Shown here: piece after piece, positions 53,871-62,811 of the stretch
How the letters are laid out: each line of letters begins with the position of its first letter
How positions within the stretch are numbered: the first letter of the stretch is position 1
Source of the DNA: Subtercola sp. PAMC28395
GTDB lineage: Bacteria > Actinomycetota > Actinomycetes > Actinomycetales > Microbacteriaceae
Assembly (NCBI RefSeq): GCF_018889995.1
Contig: NZ_CP076547.1
Span: forward strand, 1 to 64,000
Length of the DNA stretch: 64,000 nt
Direction: 5' to 3'
Position numbers and translations under genes: made by a program
Notes under the pieces: generated by a model
The model's database searches: none
The model's input: only the letters and a program-made list of their open reading frames with translations
What the model was told of the DNA's origin: nothing

Positions 53871-55021
53871 TGCTGTTCTCCTAACGGGGTCGCCGCGGCG
53901 TGGGATGCCTCTGGCAACCGGATGGTGAAGGTCGATCCGTGCGCGATCTGCGACCACACCCGAATGTCTCCGCCGTGGTTTTCGACGATGTGTTTGACGA
54001 TGCTGAGGCCGAGTCCCGTGCCACCGGTGTTGCGCGAGCGGGCCTGGTCGACCCGGAAGAATCGTTCGAAGACGCGGCCCAGGTCTTCTTCAGGGATACC
54101 GACCCCCTGGTCGGTCACCGCAATTTCGACAATTCCTTCGTTCACTCGGACGCCGACACCGATCCGTGTGCCCTCTGGTGAGTACTGCACCGCGTTGGCG
54201 ATCAGGTTGTGCAGCGCCAGTATCAACAGGCCCTCGTCGCCGTAGACCCCGGCCCCCCGGTCGCCGCCGCCCACGATGACCATGTGCTTGACGTCGACCT
54301 GCACGTGGTTCTGGTCGATCGCGCTGGTGACAACGTGGTCCACGTCGACCAGTTCGGCGTCGGTGAGCACATCGGCGGCCTGCAGGCGAGAGAGTTCGAT
54401 GATCTCGCGGGTGATCCGCCCGAGACGCACCGCTTCGGTTTCGAGCCGCTTGGCAAAGCGGCGGACTTGCTCCGGATCATCCGACGCCGGTTCGAGTGCC
54501 TCCGCGAGCAGCGAAATCGCCCCGATGGGCGTCTTGAGCTCGTGCGAGATGTTGGCGATGAAGTCGCGCCTGACCTCTTCGAGACGGTGGGCCTCTGTGC
54601 GGTCGTCAGCGAGCAGGAGCAGGTACCGGGTGCCCAGCCGGGCCACGCGCACCGAAAGATGGATGGTGGCCTCGCCGAAGGGCCCCCTGGCCAGGCTCAG
54701 CTCCGTGCTGGCCGGCACTCCGGTCCGGCGAACAGAGTCGACCATGGCGACGAGTTCCGGATGCACGAGACCCTGGTTCCACACGAGGCCGAACGCCAGC
54801 GCGGCGGGCGAGGCCTTCACTACATTGTTCGAGGCATCGAGCACCACCCCGGCCGAATCGATGGCGTCGATGACCTGGTCGACCCCATCGGGAACCGAGG
54901 GGTCGATGATGGTTGCTGCGTGGTCGCCACGCCGCGAGGCGGCGAACAGAACGAACACGAAGACAGTGCCCACTGCGAGGCCGAGTGCCACAGAGAGCAG
55001 CACCAACAAGCCTGAATCCAT
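53867..55021 (-). CDS. senX3: sensor histidine kinase SenX3
   Basis: The 384-residue kinase has one N-terminal membrane helix (about residues 3-27), a PAS-like domain (about 45-150), the H box in FIANISHELKTPIG, and an ATPase with N box NLIANAVQYSP, DQGVGIPEED and TGGTGLGLSIVKH. It is the phosphate-sensing kinase that phosphorylates RegX3. It is divergent from phoU (145-bp gap), a conserved arrangement. Confidence 0.94.
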   Translation of the reverse strand: MDSGLLVLLSVALGLAVGTVFVFVLFAASRRGDHAATIIDPSVPDGVDQVIDAIDSAGVVLDASNNVVKASPAALAFGLVWNQGLVHPELVAMVDSVRRTGVPASTELSLARGPFGEATIHLSVRVARLGTRYLLLLADDRTEAHRLEEVRRDFIANISHELKTPIGAISLLAEALEPASDDPEQVRRFAKRLETEAVRLGRITREIIELSRLQAADVLTDAELVDVDHVVTSAIDQNHVQVDVKHMVIVGGGDRGAGVYGDEGLLILALHNLIANAVQYSPEGTRIGVGVRVNEGIVEIAVTDQGVGIPEEDLGRVFERFFRVDQARSRNTGGTGLGLSIVKHIVENHGGDIRVWSQIAHGSTFTIRLPEASHAAATPLGEQQ

Positions 55022-55166
55022 AGCGACTACACTAATGACTCCCGCCAGTCCCGGACTGTGTTGGGCCCCTCGCAGGGCCCGGGTCGCACGATGTTCAGGT
55101 GTTCTGCACCTTCCGTTAACCTCGTGCAGGGAAGATAGCGGAGCCGCTAGAGAGGATCACCACCAC

Positions 55167-55823
55167 ATGCGCGAGGTATTCCAGCAGGAACTCCGCGAAG
55201 TGCAAGAACGCCTGGTCGAGATCAGCCGCCTTGTTGTCATCGCCATCACGAACGCCACCACTGCCTTCAACGAATCGAACGTCTCCCTGGCCGAACAGGT
55301 CATTGCCGACGACCCGAAGATCGACGCCCTGGCGTCGGACCTCGACGAACTCGCGATCAGCATCATGGCGCTGCAGCAGCCGGTCGCCAGGGACCTGCGG
55401 ATCGTGGTGAGTGCCCTGCGGATGAGCGCATCACTCGAGCGCATGGGCGACATCGCCCAGCACATCGCCCAGCTCGCCCGCTACCGCTACCCCGAGAAGG
55501 TGGCCAAAGAGAGCCTGCTCGGCACCTTCAACGAGATGGGCCGCCTCGACGTACTGGTCGCGCAGAAGCTGAGCCTTCTGATCGAGACAGAAGACCTCGA
55601 CCTCGCCGACGAGATCCGCGACGTCGACGACCGCATCGACGAGTTGCACCTCAGTGTGTTCGAAGCCGTGCTGAGCGAGAGCTGGGGCGGAACCTCGGTG
55701 AACACCGTCGACGTCACGCTCGCGTCGAGGTACCACGAACGTTTCGCCGACCACGCGGTGAGCATCGCGAAGAAGGTCAAGTACCTGGCGACCGGCGAGT
55801 GGACTGGCAGCGGTAACCGCTGA
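55167..55823 (+). CDS. phoU: phosphate transport regulator PhoU
   Basis: The 218-residue protein starts at ATG 55167 with AGAGAGGA upstream. Two PhoU repeats are visible: MREVFQQELREVQERLVEISRLV and ALQQPVARDLRIVVSALRMSASLERMGDIAQHIA (repeat one), and RLDVLVAQKLSLLIETEDLDLA with ASRYHERFADHAVSIAKKV (repeat two). It restrains SenX3 through the Pst transporter when phosphate is present. Its own 145-bp upstream region would hold its promoter. Confidence 0.96.
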   Translation: MREVFQQELREVQERLVEISRLVVIAITNATTAFNESNVSLAEQVIADDPKIDALASDLDELAISIMALQQPVARDLRIVVSALRMSASLERMGDIAQHIAQLARYRYPEKVAKESLLGTFNEMGRLDVLVAQKLSLLIETEDLDLADEIRDVDDRIDELHLSVFEAVLSESWGGTSVNTVDVTLASRYHERFADHAVSIAKKVKYLATGEWTGSGNR

Positions 55824-55839
55824 CGCCCCTCCGTACGCA

Positions 55840-55874
55840 AAGAAGCCCCGGTGCCGTCAGGCCCGGGGCTTCTT
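55840..55874. terminator. bidirectional terminator between phoU and gpmA
   Basis: An 11-bp stem, AAGAAGCCCCG / CGGGGCTTCTT, with a 13-base loop lies 17 bp past the phoU stop and 55 bp before the gpmA stop. Confidence 0.85.
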
Positions 55875-55929
55875 CTACGTGTTCAGCGCCACAAGTGAAA
55901 TCGTGCCCCGCTGGGGGCGCAACACCCGT

Positions 55930-56691
55930 TCAGGGGGTCGCGCTGCGGACACCCTGAGCGGCGACTGCCGCGGCACCCGCGGCAGCGGCCTCGGGGTCGA
56001 GGTACACGGCCGGCTTGGTCGGTGTGAAGTTCTCGTCGAGTGTGTAGACCAGCGGGATGCCCGTCGGAATGTTGAGCTCGGCAATGTCTTCGTCGGAGAT
56101 GCCGTCGAGGTGCTTGACCAGCGCGCGAAGCGAATTCCCGTGAGCGGTCACAAGCACCGTCTTGCCGGCAGCGAGATCGACGGTGATGTCGGACTCCCAA
56201 TAGGGCAGCATGCGGTCGACAACGTCCTTGAGGCACTCGGTGCGGGGCACGGCGTCGCCGAGCTCGGCGTAGCGCGGGTCCCCCAGCTGCGAGTACTCGT
56301 CGTCGTCGGCAATGGGGGGCGGCGGCACGTCGTACGAGCGGCGCCAGGTCTGGAACTGCTCGGGGCCGTACTCGGCGAGGGTCTGGGCCTTGTCTTTGCC
56401 CTGAAGTGCACCGTAGTGGCGCTCGTTGAGCCGCCAGGAGCGCTTCACATCGATCCACAGTCGCCCGGCACCGGCGAGGGCATAGTTCGCGGTGTCGATC
56501 GCGCGCACCAGTCGCGATGTGTAAAGGATGTCGGGAGTGAGGCCCGAGCCGGCGAGCAGTTCGCCAGCGCGCTTGGCCTCACCGACACCCTGCTCACTCA
56601 GGCCGACGTCGACCCATCCGGTGAAGAGGTTCTTCTGGTTCCAGTCGCTGTTGCCGTGGCGCAACAGAATCAAGGTGTAAGTCTCAGGCAT
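55930..56691 (-). CDS. gpmA: 2,3-bisphosphoglycerate-dependent phosphoglycerate mutase
   Basis: The 253-residue glycolytic enzyme converts 3- to 2-phosphoglycerate. [20 protein letters not shown] has the catalytic His; [21 protein letters not shown] and [17 protein letters not shown] (second catalytic His) are also present. An Ala-rich C-terminal tail of about 20 residues is not part of the catalytic fold. It is convergent with phoU and divergent from the methyltransferase gene. Confidence 0.96.
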   Translation of the reverse strand: MPETYTLILLRHGNSDWNQKNLFTGWVDVGLSEQGVGEAKRAGELLAGSGLTPDILYTSRLVRAIDTANYALAGAGRLWIDVKRSWRLNERHYGALQGKDKAQTLAEYGPEQFQTWRRSYDVPPPPIADDDEYSQLGDPRYAELGDAVPRTECLKDVVDRMLPYWESDITVDLAAGKTVLVTAHGNSLRALVKHLDGISDEDIAELNIPTGIPLVYTLDENFTPTKPAVYLDPEAAAAGAAAVAAQGVRSATP

Positions 56692-56708
56692 GGTTTTAGT
56701 CTAGGACT

Positions 56709-57521
56709 ATGCCCATCGGCGAGATCACCCGCGGAACCACGAACACGAATCGGCTCAGGCGGGTCGACCGCTACCTTGCGACGCTTCCGATCCTGCTCAC
56801 CGCCAACGACCCCGTCGTGGTCGACCTGGGCTTCGGGGCGAGCGCGGTGACGGCTCTCGAACTCCACCATCGCCTGGCGAAAGTGCGCCCCGATATCGAG
56901 GTCGTCGGGGTTGAGATCTCTCCTGAACGGGTTCTGGCGGCACAGCGACAACTCGCCGAGGTCAGGAAGGGCGGCACAGGGTTCGCGACTGACGCGCGAG
57001 TGAGCTTCGCCGTCGGGGGGTTTGAGACACCGCTTGCCGGGCACACGGGGGCAGCGATCATCCGTGCCTTCAACGTGCTTCGGCAGTACGACGAGAGTGA
57101 TGTGGCCGCGGCCTGGGCGCTCATGGTGGGGCGGCTGCAGCCCGACGGCGTTCTCGTCGAGGGCACGTGCGATGAGATCGGGCGCGTGTCTAGCTGGGTG
57201 ACGATAGACGCATCAGGAGCCAGGTCGTTGACGGTCTCGCTGCGGCTGGCCGGGCTCGAACACCCGTCGATCGTGGCGGAGCGCCTGCCGAAGGTACTGA
57301 TTCACCGGAATGTCGAGGGTGAGGGCATCCATCGCCTACTGGTCGAACTCGACCGCGCGTGGCAGCACAACGCGCCGCTCTCGGTGTACGGGCCCCGTCA
57401 GCGATGGGTCGCCAGTGTCCGCTCACTTGCCGCGTCCGGGTGGCCCGTGCTGGGCGCCGCCGCGCGCTGGAAGCTCGGCGAACTGACGGTGGCGTGGGAT
57501 GCCGTTGCGCCGCTGAGTTAG
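56709..57521 (+). CDS. SAM-dependent methyltransferase-like protein
   Basis: The 270-residue protein has a class I methyltransferase core with SAM motif I VVVDLGFGASAVTALELHHRL, an acidic loop in VVGVEISPER, and AAIIRAFNVLRQY after it. The central part is less usual and the C-terminal third (LDRAWQHNAPLSVYGPRQRW) is particular to actinobacterial proteins near gpmA. The target is unknown. It begins 17 bp from the divergent gpmA start. Confidence 0.82.
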   Translation: MPIGEITRGTTNTNRLRRVDRYLATLPILLTANDPVVVDLGFGASAVTALELHHRLAKVRPDIEVVGVEISPERVLAAQRQLAEVRKGGTGFATDARVSFAVGGFETPLAGHTGAAIIRAFNVLRQYDESDVAAAWALMVGRLQPDGVLVEGTCDEIGRVSSWVTIDASGARSLTVSLRLAGLEHPSIVAERLPKVLIHRNVEGEGIHRLLVELDRAWQHNAPLSVYGPRQRWVASVRSLAASGWPVLGAAARWKLGELTVAWDAVAPLS

Positions 57522-57577
57522 CGTCCTCGCCGGTCGGCCCGTACTGGTCAGCCCGGCTCGTTGAGCTCGGTCGGGCC

Positions 57578-58726
57578 TCAGGCGGGCAGAGTCGGCAGCG
57601 ACGCCCGCGCCTCGGCCACAGACAGCCCGGTGGCGGTCAGCAGATCCATCACGAGCGGCCGCAATTCGAGAACCACAGAGATCTCGACCATGGTGTTTTC
57701 AGGAAACAGCTCGTCAGGGTCGAGCCGCACAGCGATCAGAATCAGATGCTGGCGCGCCAACGGGCGCACCATCGGGTCGGTGAGGCTCTGCTCGAGGAGA
57801 CTCAACGCACCGACGAGGCCATCGAAGAGGTCGGCGAACTGAGGCCGCGGCTGCCCGTCGCGCATGATCACCGAGAGACGCCTGATCACCACCCGCAGGT
57901 CGCGAATCGCCAGGTCGACCCCGGCGAGCATGACCTTCTGCCGTTTCAGCTCAGGCAGGCGTCGCCGCAGAAACGGCGAGATGCGGGCGATGCCCAGAGC
58001 AGATTCGAGCGAGGCACGCCACTGGTCGATGAGGGGCTGGGTGCGCCGTGCGTCTTCGAGCACGCGATCGACGTCGTTCTCGGGGCCTCGACGAAGTTCG
58101 ATGACGAGGTCTGACACGATGTCGGAGAAGACCCGCAGCACCCGCCTGGCGTCGGCGAGGGCGAATCGCCGGGGGTCCCGCGGAATCAGAGCCGTGACGA
58201 GGAGCGCGATCGCTCCGCCGACGAGCCCGTCGATCGTTCGCGTGAAGGGGCCGCCCTGCACAGCCGGGAGCATCGCGACCAGCGCCGACTGCACGCCGGC
58301 GATCACCGCGAATCCCGGTGCTGGTGAGATGATCCTCGCCGCGAAGAGCGTGACAGCGACACTCACGCCGAGTTGCCAGATGCCCTGCCCGAAGGCCATC
58401 AGAATCAGCTCGCTGAGGGTGATGCCGAGCGTGACACCGATGGCCGTCTCGAGTACCCGCACGGGTCTGGCATCGCGAACGAAACCAAGGCTCGAGAGCG
58501 TCACCGTCACCGCGGTGATCGGTGCCGCGTGGCCGAGCCCGTAATGCGTCACCGAATAGGCGGCGACGACGGCGACCACCAGCTGCAGGATGGCGGGTGC
58601 CGAGGCACCCGCGCGGCGAAACCCGGCGCTCGTCGCTGAACCGAGCCAGCGGGAGAAGCCTCCCGCCCTGGCCTTTGCGGCACTCCCCGCTGATGCGGTT
58701 TCGCGCGCGTTCGATGTCGGTGGCAC
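57578..58726 (-). CDS. FUSC-family membrane protein
   Basis: The GTG at 58726, with AAGG eight bases upstream, gives 382 residues; the frame opens at 58834 inside ygfZ. Six to seven hydrophobic segments in the first half (about residues 45-190) have the FUSC pattern, AAYSVTHYGLGHAAPITAVTVTLSS and RVLETAIGVTLGITLSELIL. A long helical cytoplasmic domain follows. Aromatic-acid or lipid export is suggested by the family, not shown. It follows ygfZ by 10 bp. Confidence 0.85.
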   Translation of the reverse strand: MPPTSNARETASAGSAAKARAGGFSRWLGSATSAGFRRAGASAPAILQLVVAVVAAYSVTHYGLGHAAPITAVTVTLSSLGFVRDARPVRVLETAIGVTLGITLSELILMAFGQGIWQLGVSVAVTLFAARIISPAPGFAVIAGVQSALVAMLPAVQGGPFTRTIDGLVGGAIALLVTALIPRDPRRFALADARRVLRVFSDIVSDLVIELRRGPENDVDRVLEDARRTQPLIDQWRASLESALGIARISPFLRRRLPELKRQKVMLAGVDLAIRDLRVVIRRLSVIMRDGQPRPQFADLFDGLVGALSLLEQSLTDPMVRPLARQHLILIAVRLDPDELFPENTMVEISVVLELRPLVMDLLTATGLSVAEARASLPTLPA

Positions 58727-58736
58727 GCGCGCAGCC

Positions 58737-59915
58737 TTACCGGCGCTGGGCGCCAAGCCGCGGAAGGCGGGGAATGCGGCCGACGGCGGCCCCCGCCTCC
58801 GGAGGAACGATGACCTCCTGCGAGGCCGGCACAAGGATCGACTCGCTGGCCACAGCGAGGGGAGCGTCGACGGGTGTCGACCGCTTCACCAGGGCCAGGG
58901 CGATCGGGCCGAGCTCGAAATGCAGGGCACAGGACGTGATGGTGCCCACCGTGTTCTCGGGGTCATCGAGCACGACGACTGCATCGCCTGCTGCGGGCAA
59001 CACCGCGTCAGAGCCGTCGAGATGCAACATCACGAGGCGCCGGGGTGGGTGACCCAGGTTGTGCACCTTCGCCACCGTCTCCTGGCCGCGGTAGCAGCCT
59101 TTGTTGAGGTGTACTGCTGAGCGTATCCAGTCGACCTCGTGGGGGATCAGTTTCTCGTCGGCCTCCGAGCTGAGGCGCGGTCGCCAGGCGGCGATGCGCA
59201 GCGCTTCTGCGGCAAGCACGCCCGCGACCTCGATGTGTCGCTCGGAGGCGCGCTGGGCGAGGGCAGTCAGGTCGGCCCGCTCGACCAGGGTCTCCCGCCA
59301 CGGGAAGTCCTCACCGGGATGACGGTCGACCGCTGCATACTGGTGACCGCCGGTTGCCACAGCAGTCCACGGATCGCTCCAGGTGAGGGCCACGCCAGCC
59401 GGGGCAGCGGCGAACGCTTCGATGATTGACGCACTGTCGGTGCCGTTCCCCACGCTGCTCCCCGAGCCTGAGAGCGCAGGTTCCTGCGGCGGCATCCAGC
59501 CGATCGTCGCGAAATCGGCGGTACGGTCGACGACCTCGACCCGCAGGGTGAATCTCATCCGGTCGAGCCAGGCCGCGAGCGCGAGTGTCTCTGAGGCATC
59601 CACCAGCAGCCAGGCCGTCACACCGTCGTCGAAGACCCGGATCGCGTGTTCGACGTGACCGCTCGGATCGAGCAACAGGGTTTCGGTCGAATCGCCTGCA
59701 GCCAGACCCTTGAGCGCCTGGCTGGTGACAGAGTCGAGCCAGCTCAGACGGTCGGGGCCCGTCACAGAGATGACGCCGCGGTTCGAGAGATCGACGATGG
59801 CACCGCCCTGCAGGAGTCGTTGTTCACGCAGAGGATTGCCATAGTGCGCTGCGACTCCGGCATCTTCACCACTGGAGTCGACGGCACCGGGCAACGCGAG
59901 GAATGGTGACGTCAT
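58737..59915 (-). CDS. ygfZ: folate-binding protein YgfZ
   Basis: The 392-residue protein has the GcvT-like folate fold and the YgfZ signature KGCYRGQETVAKVHN with its conserved Cys. LSNRGVISVTGPDRLSWLDSVTSQ lies near the start. It assists iron-sulfur cluster repair in enzymes such as MiaB in other bacteria. Its upstream neighbour is a nitrobindin-like gene 10 bp away, a known actinobacterial pairing. Confidence 0.94.
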   Translation of the reverse strand: MTSPFLALPGAVDSSGEDAGVAAHYGNPLREQRLLQGGAIVDLSNRGVISVTGPDRLSWLDSVTSQALKGLAAGDSTETLLLDPSGHVEHAIRVFDDGVTAWLLVDASETLALAAWLDRMRFTLRVEVVDRTADFATIGWMPPQEPALSGSGSSVGNGTDSASIIEAFAAAPAGVALTWSDPWTAVATGGHQYAAVDRHPGEDFPWRETLVERADLTALAQRASERHIEVAGVLAAEALRIAAWRPRLSSEADEKLIPHEVDWIRSAVHLNKGCYRGQETVAKVHNLGHPPRRLVMLHLDGSDAVLPAAGDAVVVLDDPENTVGTITSCALHFELGPIALALVKRSTPVDAPLAVASESILVPASQEVIVPPEAGAAVGRIPRLPRLGAQRR

Positions 59916-59925
59916 GTGTTCACTG

Positions 59926-60522
59926 TCAATCTGTTTTGGCGAGGCGGGCCGAGGCGTGTGTGCGCAGATCCTGCCCGAGCGCCGCGATATCCCAGGCCCA
60001 GAGGAGATGCCCGGCTACCAGTCCATAAATACGTGTGGCGGCAGAATATTCCTTCGCCGAATGCGAGCGCATCACCGCGTCGGTGGCCAGATCGATGCGT
60101 GCCGCCTTCACCTGGCCGACGTAGAGCTCGTCGACACCTCCGGGGTGCAGCAACGACACCTCGATGTCGAAGCCGCCTTCGGAGTTCCGAAGTTCTTCTA
60201 CTGCCTCGGTGGAGGCGTAGGGGCGGGGGTCGGCGCCCGGCAGCATTCCAGGCCCGGGGTCACCCTCGACCGAAGGCCGGCTGAGCCGCCAATAACCCAT
60301 CTCGGTGACGAGAGGCGTCTGTTTCTCGTCGAGCAGCCACGAGTACGAGCTGTAGTTCAGATACGGCAGGCCGTCGTGGCTGAAGCTGATCCGTTGCCCG
60401 AATTCGTGGCTGACCTTCTGGTCGCCGACGGCGTAGTCGATGACTCCGGTGCCTTCCCATACCCCGAGCAGCCACGACAGTGGCACGATCTCGGGAGGGA
60501 GCCCGGAAGGCAGGTCGATCAT
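59926..60522 (-). CDS. nitrobindin-like heme-binding (FABP/DUF1794) protein
   Basis: The 198-residue beta-barrel protein shows LSWLLGVWEGTGVI with the GxWxGxG motif, and HSAKEYSAATRIYGLVAGHLLWAWDI at the end with the putative heme-binding His. Nitrobindins bind heme and isomerise peroxynitrite. The usual actinobacterial context is ygfZ, as here. Starts at ATG 60522. Confidence 0.92.
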   Translation of the reverse strand: MIDLPSGLPPEIVPLSWLLGVWEGTGVIDYAVGDQKVSHEFGQRISFSHDGLPYLNYSSYSWLLDEKQTPLVTEMGYWRLSRPSVEGDPGPGMLPGADPRPYASTEAVEELRNSEGGFDIEVSLLHPGGVDELYVGQVKAARIDLATDAVMRSHSAKEYSAATRIYGLVAGHLLWAWDIAALGQDLRTHASARLAKTD

Positions 60523-60545
60523 CCGGTGACCGCTGTCAGCAGCGA

Positions 60546-60659
60546 TCAGCGCTGCCCGCGGAACAGGCGCAGAAGAATCACGATGGAGGTGAAGGCGATG
60601 CCGACCCCGGCGAGACCGAGGAGCCCGAGGTAGAAGAGTTCAAGAGGCACATATGACAT
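60546..60659 (-). CDS. 37-residue single-helix membrane peptide
   Basis: The frame begins at ATG 60659 (MSYVPLELFYLGLLGLAGVG) and ends in RLFRGQR. It is nearly all one hydrophobic helix with a basic C-terminus, as in small actinobacterial membrane proteins. TAAGAT lies seven bases before the ATG, the usual -10 position of a leaderless transcript. It precedes the nitrobindin-like gene by 23 bp and may be co-transcribed with it. It is below usual length limits for gene finders. Confidence 0.6.
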   Translation of the reverse strand: MSYVPLELFYLGLLGLAGVGIAFTSIVILLRLFRGQR

Positions 60660-60748
60660 GCCTCAATCTTAGAGGTTGCGCCAGGACGTGTGCGTCTCTG
60701 GGAGGAGCGGGTTGCTGGGAGATGGGCTCGTCTGGCAGCAAACAGCGA

Positions 60749-61024
60749 TCAGGAGACCAGCGCGAGAACCGCCGTGGCCAGTCCCAGGATGACGAACGAG
60801 CCAGCCACGCCCGCGGCGACCCTGTCGACGAACCCTTCGGGGTGGGTGAAAGCCAGCTGCACGATGAACGTCACGATCACGAGAGCACCGAGTACAGCGG
60901 GAAGGTAGACGTCGTACTGCGCCGGCGGCGAGAAGATGCCGACCAGCACGGCTCCCACGAAAGCGAGAATCCACACAGGTGCAACGCTCCTGGCCAGGAG
61001 TACGCCTTTTCGATCGATGACCAC
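60749..61024 (-). CDS. small three-helix membrane protein
   Basis: The 91-residue protein has three hydrophobic segments (about residues 13-32, 39-62 and 68-89) and a short N-terminus. No family assigned. It diverges from glnR, from which it is separated by 77 bp. Function unknown. Confidence 0.7.
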   Translation of the reverse strand: MVIDRKGVLLARSVAPVWILAFVGAVLVGIFSPPAQYDVYLPAVLGALVIVTFIVQLAFTHPEGFVDRVAAGVAGSFVILGLATAVLALVS

Positions 61025-61101
61025 AGCACCATTCTGCCCGATGCGAATGGGATTCTGGCCGGCGCGCTAGTATTGCGACAGGCAATATCTGGAGGATCTC
61101 T

Positions 61102-61794
61102 GTGGCGCAGTTGTTGATCCTGACCTCTGCGGTCGACAAAGAGGTTCTCCCCGCGCTCTCATTGCTCAGTCACCGCACGAGGCAGATTCCCGCCGAGGCG
61201 GCTCAGTTGGTGAACACGCCCAACTGCGACCTGATCTTCATCGATGCCCGACGCGACCTCGCGAGCGCCAGGTCACTGTGCAAGATCCTGAAGACGACGG
61301 GCATCGGTGTGCCGATCGTGCTCATTCTCACTGAAGGCGGTCTGACCGCCGTCAGCGCCGAGTGGGGTGCGGCAGACGTGCTGCTCGAGTCGGCCGGCCC
61401 GGCAGAGGTCGACACGCGCATCCGGCTCGCCATCGGGCGGCAGGTGCAGGAGCAGTCCTCGTCGAAGATCCAGGCCTCCGGGGTCGTCATCGACGAAGCC
61501 AGCTACTCGGCACGGGTTCACGGCCGCCCCCTCGACCTGACATTCAAGGAGTTCGAACTCCTGCGCTTCTTCGCTCTGAACCCGTCACGCGTGTTCACCC
61601 GCGAGCAGCTGCTCAGTGAGGTCTGGGGTTACGACTACTTCGGTGGCACCCGCACGGTCGATGTGCACGTCAGGCGCCTGCGAGCGAAGCTCGGCGACCT
61701 CGAATCGCTCATCGGCACGGTGCGCAACGTCGGCTACCGCTTCAACTTCTTCGAAGACGAGAACGATCGCCTTGCTCAGGCTCGAAACTCCTGA
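61102..61794 (+). CDS. glnR: GlnR-type nitrogen regulator (OmpR family, atypical receiver)
   Basis: The 230-residue protein starts at GTG with GGAGGA upstream. The receiver-like domain (1-115) lacks the usual acidic cluster near the start but keeps an Asp (IFIDARRD). The winged-helix domain (about 130-215) reads [55 protein letters not shown]. The position next to mshD fits the mycobacterial glnR-mshD order. It should regulate nitrogen metabolism genes, without a dedicated kinase. Confidence 0.92.
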   Translation: MAQLLILTSAVDKEVLPALSLLSHRTRQIPAEAAQLVNTPNCDLIFIDARRDLASARSLCKILKTTGIGVPIVLILTEGGLTAVSAEWGAADVLLESAGPAEVDTRIRLAIGRQVQEQSSSKIQASGVVIDEASYSARVHGRPLDLTFKEFELLRFFALNPSRVFTREQLLSEVWGYDYFGGTRTVDVHVRRLRAKLGDLESLIGTVRNVGYRFNFFEDENDRLAQARNS

Positions 61795-62731
61795 CCCGGC
61801 CGACTCTTTCGCATTCAGCGAAGCAGAGGCTCTGGCTGCCCGGGCAGCACGTTCCGACGGCCAGCCGCCCTTCAGCGACCAGACGATGTTGGATGCCCGC
61901 CCGGGTGCGATCCGTCTCCACACCGCCTTCGCTGGCGAGACCCTTGTCGCGGTCGCCGCCGTCAGTGATGACAGCCTCGAACTCGTCGTCGATCCTGACT
62001 CCCGGCGGCGCGGATACGGAACCGAGCTCCTCGAGCGCCTGCTCACCGAAGCCACTCCCCCCTACGCGTGGGCCCATGGCGATCACCCCGCGAGCCGGCG
62101 ACTCGCCGCGACGCACGGTTTCACCGCGATTCGCAACCTGCTGCAGCTGCGGATGCCGCTCGATCACCACCGGTTGAGTAGCCACGCGGAGCGCGGCGCA
62201 TCGAAACCATCAGGCGACATCGGTTTCGATATGCACGGCGAAGTCGCGCTCCTCAACCAGCGAGGCGGCGAAGTGATGCGAGCTGTGACGGCACATATCG
62301 ACGCATTTCGACCCGGTGACGACGACGCCGACTGGGTCGCACTGAACGCGCGAGTGTTCGCCGGGCATCCGGAACAGGGTCGCCTGACCATCGACGATCT
62401 GCACGCGCGAATGGACGAACCCTGGTTCGAGGCAGATGACTTTCTCGTCGCCCGTTCTGCCGAGGCAGTGATGATCGGGTACAACTGGTTGAAGATCGAC
62501 CCCGAAGACCCGACCGTCGGAGAGATCTACGTGATCGGCGTCGATTCCGCCGAAGCCGGCAGAGGGCTCGGCCGCGAGCTGATGAACGCCGGGCTCGAAC
62601 GCCTGGGCAATCGAGGGTGCACTGTCGCCGCACTCTATGTCGACGAAGAGAATCCAGCGGCGGTCGCGCTGTACCGCAGTCTCGGGTTCACCGATTTCAC
62701 GGTGGATGTGCAGTACCGTCGCACATCCTGA
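61772..62731 (+). CDS. mshD: mycothiol synthase MshD
   Basis: The 319-residue product has two GNAT domains (about residues 10-130 and 172-319) and makes mycothiol by N-acetylating Cys-GlcN-inositol. The first has [16 protein letters not shown], the second [21 protein letters not shown], with HPEQGRLT and [19 protein letters not shown] chose the TTG at 61772, overlapping glnR by 23 bases. The linker (about residues 131-166) is made by an inverted pair of REP-like elements (62170-62262) that keeps the frame open. Confidence 0.9.
   Translation: MLRLETPDPADSFAFSEAEALAARAARSDGQPPFSDQTMLDARPGAIRLHTAFAGETLVAVAAVSDDSLELVVDPDSRRRGYGTELLERLLTEATPPYAWAHGDHPASRRLAATHGFTAIRNLLQLRMPLDHHRLSSHAERGASKPSGDIGFDMHGEVALLNQRGGEVMRAVTAHIDAFRPGDDDADWVALNARVFAGHPEQGRLTIDDLHARMDEPWFEADDFLVARSAEAVMIGYNWLKIDPEDPTVGEIYVIGVDSAEAGRGLGRELMNAGLERLGNRGCTVAALYVDEENPAAVALYRSLGFTDFTVDVQYRRTS
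62170..62262. repeat. REP-like element pair inside the mshD coding sequence
   Basis: CCGGTTGAGTAGCC...GCATCGAAACC is followed, after ATCAGGCGACATC, by GGTTTCGATATGC...CTCAACCAGCG: two copies of the local repeat in opposite orientation. The frame runs through both. It encodes the linker between the GNAT domains. Confidence 0.85.
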
Positions 62732-62811
62732 CGACCGTGCAGGGTCACCATCGGGAGCCGTTCACGGGCCGTTTACTCTCACGGTTTGTCTGCGAGTGAC
62801 ATGATGATGGG

